Shown in pieces: positions 15,843 to 18,565 of a stretch of 18,565 bases of DNA. Positions within the stretch are counted from its first letter, which is position 1, and every line of letters starts with the position of its first letter. Origin of the DNA: Actinomycetota bacterium (lineage in GTDB: Bacteria > Actinomycetota > Acidimicrobiia > Acidimicrobiales > CADCSY01); assembly GCA_016178435.1 (NCBI GenBank), contig JACOTK010000048.1:1-18565 (forward strand), read 5' to 3'. Both the position numbers and the translations under genes were made by a program. A model generated the notes under the pieces. It ran no database searches. It saw only the letters and a list, made by a program, of their open reading frames with translations, and had not been told where the DNA came from.

Positions 15843-17378
15843 TCAAACGGTCCGACAGCCGACGAGGGTGTTGTGGCCCGGGCCCTCATTGATGGCATAG
15901 ACGCAGACCGTGTGCGGCGCGCTGTTGACCGGCAGATCGAATCCGAAGCCGTGCCGCTCGCCGTACCGGGGGTAGGCGGCCGGCAGGTCGGGTCGCGGGA
16001 TGTCGGCGCCGGCGAGTCCGACGTGGATCCCATCCAGATAGGTGTGGAGGGGAACGGGCGCCCTCGTGTCGGGGTCGGTCGCCCATCCCGCGACCGTGAT
16101 CACCGAGCCCTGTCTCTCGGCGCGGTCGAGATTGCTCCAGGGGTCGGTGGTGTTCATGATCCAGCGGCACCCGATCAGCGAGTTCTGTCCCGACGCAACG
16201 TTGATGCCGTAGGCGCACATGACGTGGAACCCCTCGCTGACGGTGAGGTCCAGGCTGAAGCCGTGAGCGCTGCCGTAGGCAGGAAAGGCCGAGGCAACAT
16301 CCGAACGCTCGATCGCCCCACCGGAGGACCCGGCAAATGCCCCGTCGACATAGACATGGACATCCGTCGATTCGGCGACGTCGGGGTCGATGACCCATCC
16401 GCTGACGTTGACACCGCCGGGTTGGCGGTCCACCTGATCGATCGAGCCGAACGGGTTGACCGCGACGTCCAGTGACGGACATCCGAGCCTGCCGGCCAGG
16501 CCGGCCTCGACGTTGGCCCCGTAGACGCAGGTGGTTACCCGCCCGGGGTCCGAGACGGGAACGAGCATCGAGAAGCCGTGCCGGGATCCCGAGGTGGGGT
16601 AGGCGGTGGCGAGGTCGCCTCGCTCCTTGCTCGCCTTCGCCTCCCCGCCCCACCGGCCGTTGGGGTAGGCCATGACGGTCACCGGGCCTGTGGTGTCGGG
16701 GTCGATGCTCCAGCCGCTGATGCGGATTCCACCAGGCGCTCGATCGACCAGGTCGATGGAGCCGGCCGGTGAGGCCGCTCCGGGGTGGTTGTTCGCGAAG
16801 GGCTCGCGGGAAGCTGCCTGGAGGCTCTCGAACGGGTTGAGCACCGAGTCGTCCGGTGCATGGATCTCGAAGTGCAGATGCGGCGCCGTGCCCTCCGCGT
16901 TGCCACTGTCGCCGACGTAGGCGATTGGTTGGCCGGCCACCACGCGACTGCCCTGACGGAGTCCGGGAGCCATCGCCCACTCGGCCATGTTGGCGCCGTC
17001 ATCGGTGCCGGGCGAGTCGTTGTTGAGGTGCATGTAGGAGTACTCCCAGCCCTGGGCATCTCGAAGCACCACGATGTTGCCCGCATTGCCGGAGCTGTCG
17101 AGGCGGGCGAGGGAGATCTTGGCGTCGACGACCGCCACGACCTGCTGCAGCTTCGAGGCGAAGATGTCGTTGCCCTGATGGCTCCTCCCTCCCGAGCGTG
17201 GCGCGCCGAAGTCATTGGAGAATCGGGACCGACCCTCGATCGGAAATCGGATCGGTCGAATCTCGTCGGCTCGAGCCGGTGAGGCGAGGACGGGGAAGAG
17301 AACGGCAACGATCATGATGGTCACAGGCATCGCCCGAAGGGCCGAGGGACGAGCCGCCCTGCGTCCCGCGACGGTCAT
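15843..17378 (-). CDS. Secreted M23 family metallopeptidase with three two-cysteine repeats
   Basis: The protein has 511 residues from the chosen start. The signal peptide is at ~1-37 (basic residues, a hydrophobic core at 17-32, then SPARADE). The M23/lysostaphin-like domain is at ~45-185, with zinc ligands His67 and Asp71 in SHQGND, the catalytic-type His117 in YMHLNN, and His167 and His169 in PHLHFEIH. The catalytic set is complete, so it should be an active endopeptidase cutting peptidoglycan cross-bridges or stem peptides. Repeats follow at ~206-300, 309-404 and 413-508, with cysteine pairs 284/300, 388/404 and 492/508. The first repeat is the most diverged. I chose ATG 17378 because it overlaps the stop of the upstream CAP gene as ATGA. 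Codons further upstream are out-of-frame CAP sequence. Only a weak GAG precedes the start, which fits translational coupling. A hairpin follows the stop. Confidence 0.93.
   Translation of the reverse strand: MTVAGRRAARPSALRAMPVTIMIVAVLFPVLASPARADEIRPIRFPIEGRSRFSNDFGAPRSGGRSHQGNDIFASKLQQVVAVVDAKISLARLDSSGNAGNIVVLRDAQGWEYSYMHLNNDSPGTDDGANMAEWAMAPGLRQGSRVVAGQPIAYVGDSGNAEGTAPHLHFEIHAPDDSVLNPFESLQAASREPFANNHPGAASPAGSIDLVDRAPGGIRISGWSIDPDTTGPVTVMAYPNGRWGGEAKASKERGDLATAYPTSGSRHGFSMLVPVSDPGRVTTCVYGANVEAGLAGRLGCPSLDVAVNPFGSIDQVDRQPGGVNVSGWVIDPDVAESTDVHVYVDGAFAGSSGGAIERSDVASAFPAYGSAHGFSLDLTVSEGFHVMCAYGINVASGQNSLIGCRWIMNTTDPWSNLDRAERQGSVITVAGWATDPDTRAPVPLHTYLDGIHVGLAGADIPRPDLPAAYPRYGERHGFGFDLPVNSAPHTVCVYAINEGPGHNTLVGCRTV
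15855..16763 (-). repeat. Two-cysteine RVAGW/VHVYVDG repeat array, 3 copies (M23 peptidase)
   Basis: Three units show the GSIDQVD/GGxxxSGW/DVHVYVDG/HGFS/CxYGxNV/GC pattern. Unit 1 replaces the VHVYVDG strand with VTVMAYPNG but keeps both cysteines at 16-residue spacing. Confidence 0.85.
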
Positions 17379-18565
17379 GTCGCTCGACACCCGAGTCCGG
17401 TGTTGGCGCCACCCCCCGCAGCGTCGATCGCATAGGCGCACACCACGTGGCTGCCGGGGGATGCGCTCACCGTTGCCTCGTAACCATGGCCGGCTCCCCA
17501 ACTCGGAAAGAACGCAGCGAGGTCGTCGCGCCTGTTCTTCGCCGGGAACGACCCGGCGAAGCTGCTGTCGACATAGACGTGCACGTTGATCGCCGATGCG
17601 GTGTCGGGATCGATGGCCCAGCCGGAAACCCGGATGCCTCCGGTGGTTGCCTGTGCCACATCGAGTGAACCGAAGCTGTTGGCATCCAGGGTGATCGATC
17701 GACAACCAAGAAGGGCGTTGTTGCCGGCTCCGGCGAGATTGAGCGCATAGACGCAGACGTCATGGGTCCCTGCTCCGAGAGCAACGGTGACGCCGAACCC
17801 GTGGCTACCGCCGTAATCGGGGAAGCCGTATGCCAGATCCGATCGGGCCACCGATGCGCGGCCCGCCCCGGCGAACGCTCCATCGGCGTAGACATGCACA
17901 TCAACCGAGGAGCTCGTGTCGGGATCGATTGCCCAGCCGTTCACGGAGACACCGCCCGCCACGCGTTGCACGTTGTCGAGGGACCCGAAGGGCGTGGGGT
18001 TCATGTCCAATGTCCGACAGCCGAGCAGCGTGTTGGTTCCCGGGCCGGTGTTGATGGCGTAGGCGCAGACGTTGTGCGAGCCCGGACCCGGCTGGATGTT
18101 GAACGAGAAGCCGTGTTGGCTGCCGTAGTCCGGGTACACGCCGCCGATATCCGATCGGGTCACATCGGCGGTCCCGTTGCCGGAGAAACGTCCGTCGACG
18201 TAGACGTGGATGTCGATGGGCGCGGCGGTGTCGGGGTCGATGGCCCAGCCGGCGACGGAGGCAAGGTCAAGTTCGCGCCGGATCACGTCAAATGAGCCGA
18301 GAGGCGAGACATTGGGACCGTTGGAGACCGCGAGGTCGGCGGGGGTCTTGGCGAAGAACTGGGTGATGTACATCCGCCCCGATCCCTGGACGACCCCCAT
18401 ACCCACGTAGTTGTAGTCCCCGAGGATGTTGGCCCGATGGCCGGGCGAGTTCATGAGGGCGTTGTGCAGACTGTCGACACTGCCGCCGACGCCGACGTTC
18501 TCGCCGGCTCGCTGCCATCGGGGCACCCGCTCGTTGGCCACGACTGCAAGGTCCTCGGTATGGAA
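17375..18565 (-). CDS. CAP/SCP-domain protein with three two-cysteine repeats, 5' end beyond right edge
   Basis: The frame is open to the right edge (396 residues visible), so the N-terminus, with any signal peptide and the first part of the CAP domain, is missing. Visible residues 1-72 match the second half of a bacterial CAP domain (CAP/SCP superfamily): FHTEDLA with the first His, GENVG at 21-25 with the conserved Glu, SPGHRANIL at 40-48 with the second His, and the closing strand YVGMGVV ... RMYITQFFA. Bacterial CAP proteins are secreted and often sit next to wall enzymes, but their activity is mostly unknown. Three repeats follow at ~88-184, 193-288 and 297-394. Cysteine spacing is 16, 17 and 17, unlike the other proteins. 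A GTG at 18541 is an internal valine codon. It would cut the CAP domain after its first His. Overlaps the M23 gene by ATGA. Confidence 0.88.
   Translation of the reverse strand, partial: FHTEDLAVVANERVPRWQRAGENVGVGGSVDSLHNALMNSPGHRANILGDYNYVGMGVVQGSGRMYITQFFAKTPADLAVSNGPNVSPLGSFDVIRRELDLASVAGWAIDPDTAAPIDIHVYVDGRFSGNGTADVTRSDIGGVYPDYGSQHGFSFNIQPGPGSHNVCAYAINTGPGTNTLLGCRTLDMNPTPFGSLDNVQRVAGGVSVNGWAIDPDTSSSVDVHVYADGAFAGAGRASVARSDLAYGFPDYGGSHGFGVTVALGAGTHDVCVYALNLAGAGNNALLGCRSITLDANSFGSLDVAQATTGGIRVSGWAIDPDTASAINVHVYVDSSFAGSFPAKNRRDDLAAFFPSWGAGHGYEATVSASPGSHVVCAYAIDAAGGGANTGLGCRAT
17384..18301 (-). repeat. Two-cysteine RVAGW/VHVYVDG repeat array, 3 copies (CAP protein)
   Basis: Three units have VAGWAIDPDT, IHVYVDG/VHVYADG/VHVYVDS, HGFSF/HGFGV/HGYEA and terminal GCR. 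Units 2 and 3 carry one extra residue between the cysteines (271/288 and 376/393). Confidence 0.87.

Noticed and set aside
17379..17705. N-terminal extension of the M23 peptidase to 17705
   Set aside because: These codons are an out-of-frame reading of the CAP gene. The ATG at 17378 overlaps the CAP stop and opens a signal peptide.
18541..18565. GTG at 18541 as the start of the CAP gene
   Set aside because: The frame stays open to the window edge, and the residues before it (FHTEDLAV) contain the first conserved His of the CAP domain, so the real start lies outside.

Overview
The window is a compact, high-GC stretch of bacterial chromosome with nine protein genes and no RNA genes, insertion sequences or CRISPR arrays. 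High GC, GTG and TTG starts, many secreted multi-repeat proteins and the style of the glycosyltransferases suggest a Gram-positive-type actinobacterium, perhaps an Acidimicrobiia-like lineage. That placement is inference. It rests on overall style, since there is no marker gene here.

Layout, left to right. (1) Positions 1-4391, minus strand: a polysaccharide export and assembly module. A Wzm-like ABC-2 permease, a Wzt-like ATPase with a C-terminal carbohydrate-recognition domain, and a large GT2-GT4 glycosyltransferase follow one another with 4-base stop/start overlaps (TTGA, then ATGA). The glycosyltransferase runs off the left edge. (2) Positions 4454-8588, minus strand: a secreted subtilisin-like S8 protease with FG-GAP/VCBS-type repeats, preceded by a secreted zinc amidase of the PGRP/amidase_2 type with three copies of a ~100-residue two-cysteine repeat. 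(3) Positions 8732-11356, minus strand: an 874-residue secreted protein of unknown function with a duplicated N-terminal beta-type module and six FG-GAP repeats. (4) Positions 11464-14301, plus strand, divergent from the previous gene: a SpoIID/LytB-domain protein with five copies of the two-cysteine repeat. (5) Positions 14286-15653, minus strand: a GT2 glycosyltransferase whose 3' end overlaps the SpoIID/LytB gene. (6) Positions 15843-18565, minus strand: an M23 peptidase and, upstream and overlapping by ATGA, a CAP/SCP-domain protein cut by the right edge. Each carries three copies of the same two-cysteine repeat.

The main theme is a cell-envelope island. Four unrelated secreted domains (amidase, SpoIID, M23 peptidase, CAP) share one C-terminal repeat family, 14 copies in all, and every copy keeps both cysteines. 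Two other secreted proteins share a second, calcium-loop repeat family. They sit among glycosyltransferases and a polysaccharide ABC exporter. The simplest reading is that the exporter and glycosyltransferases build a surface glycan, while the secreted enzymes remodel the wall and are held at a common site by their repeats. That functional link is inference. No gene-free stretch exceeds 300 bases; the longest gap is 189 bases (15654-15842).
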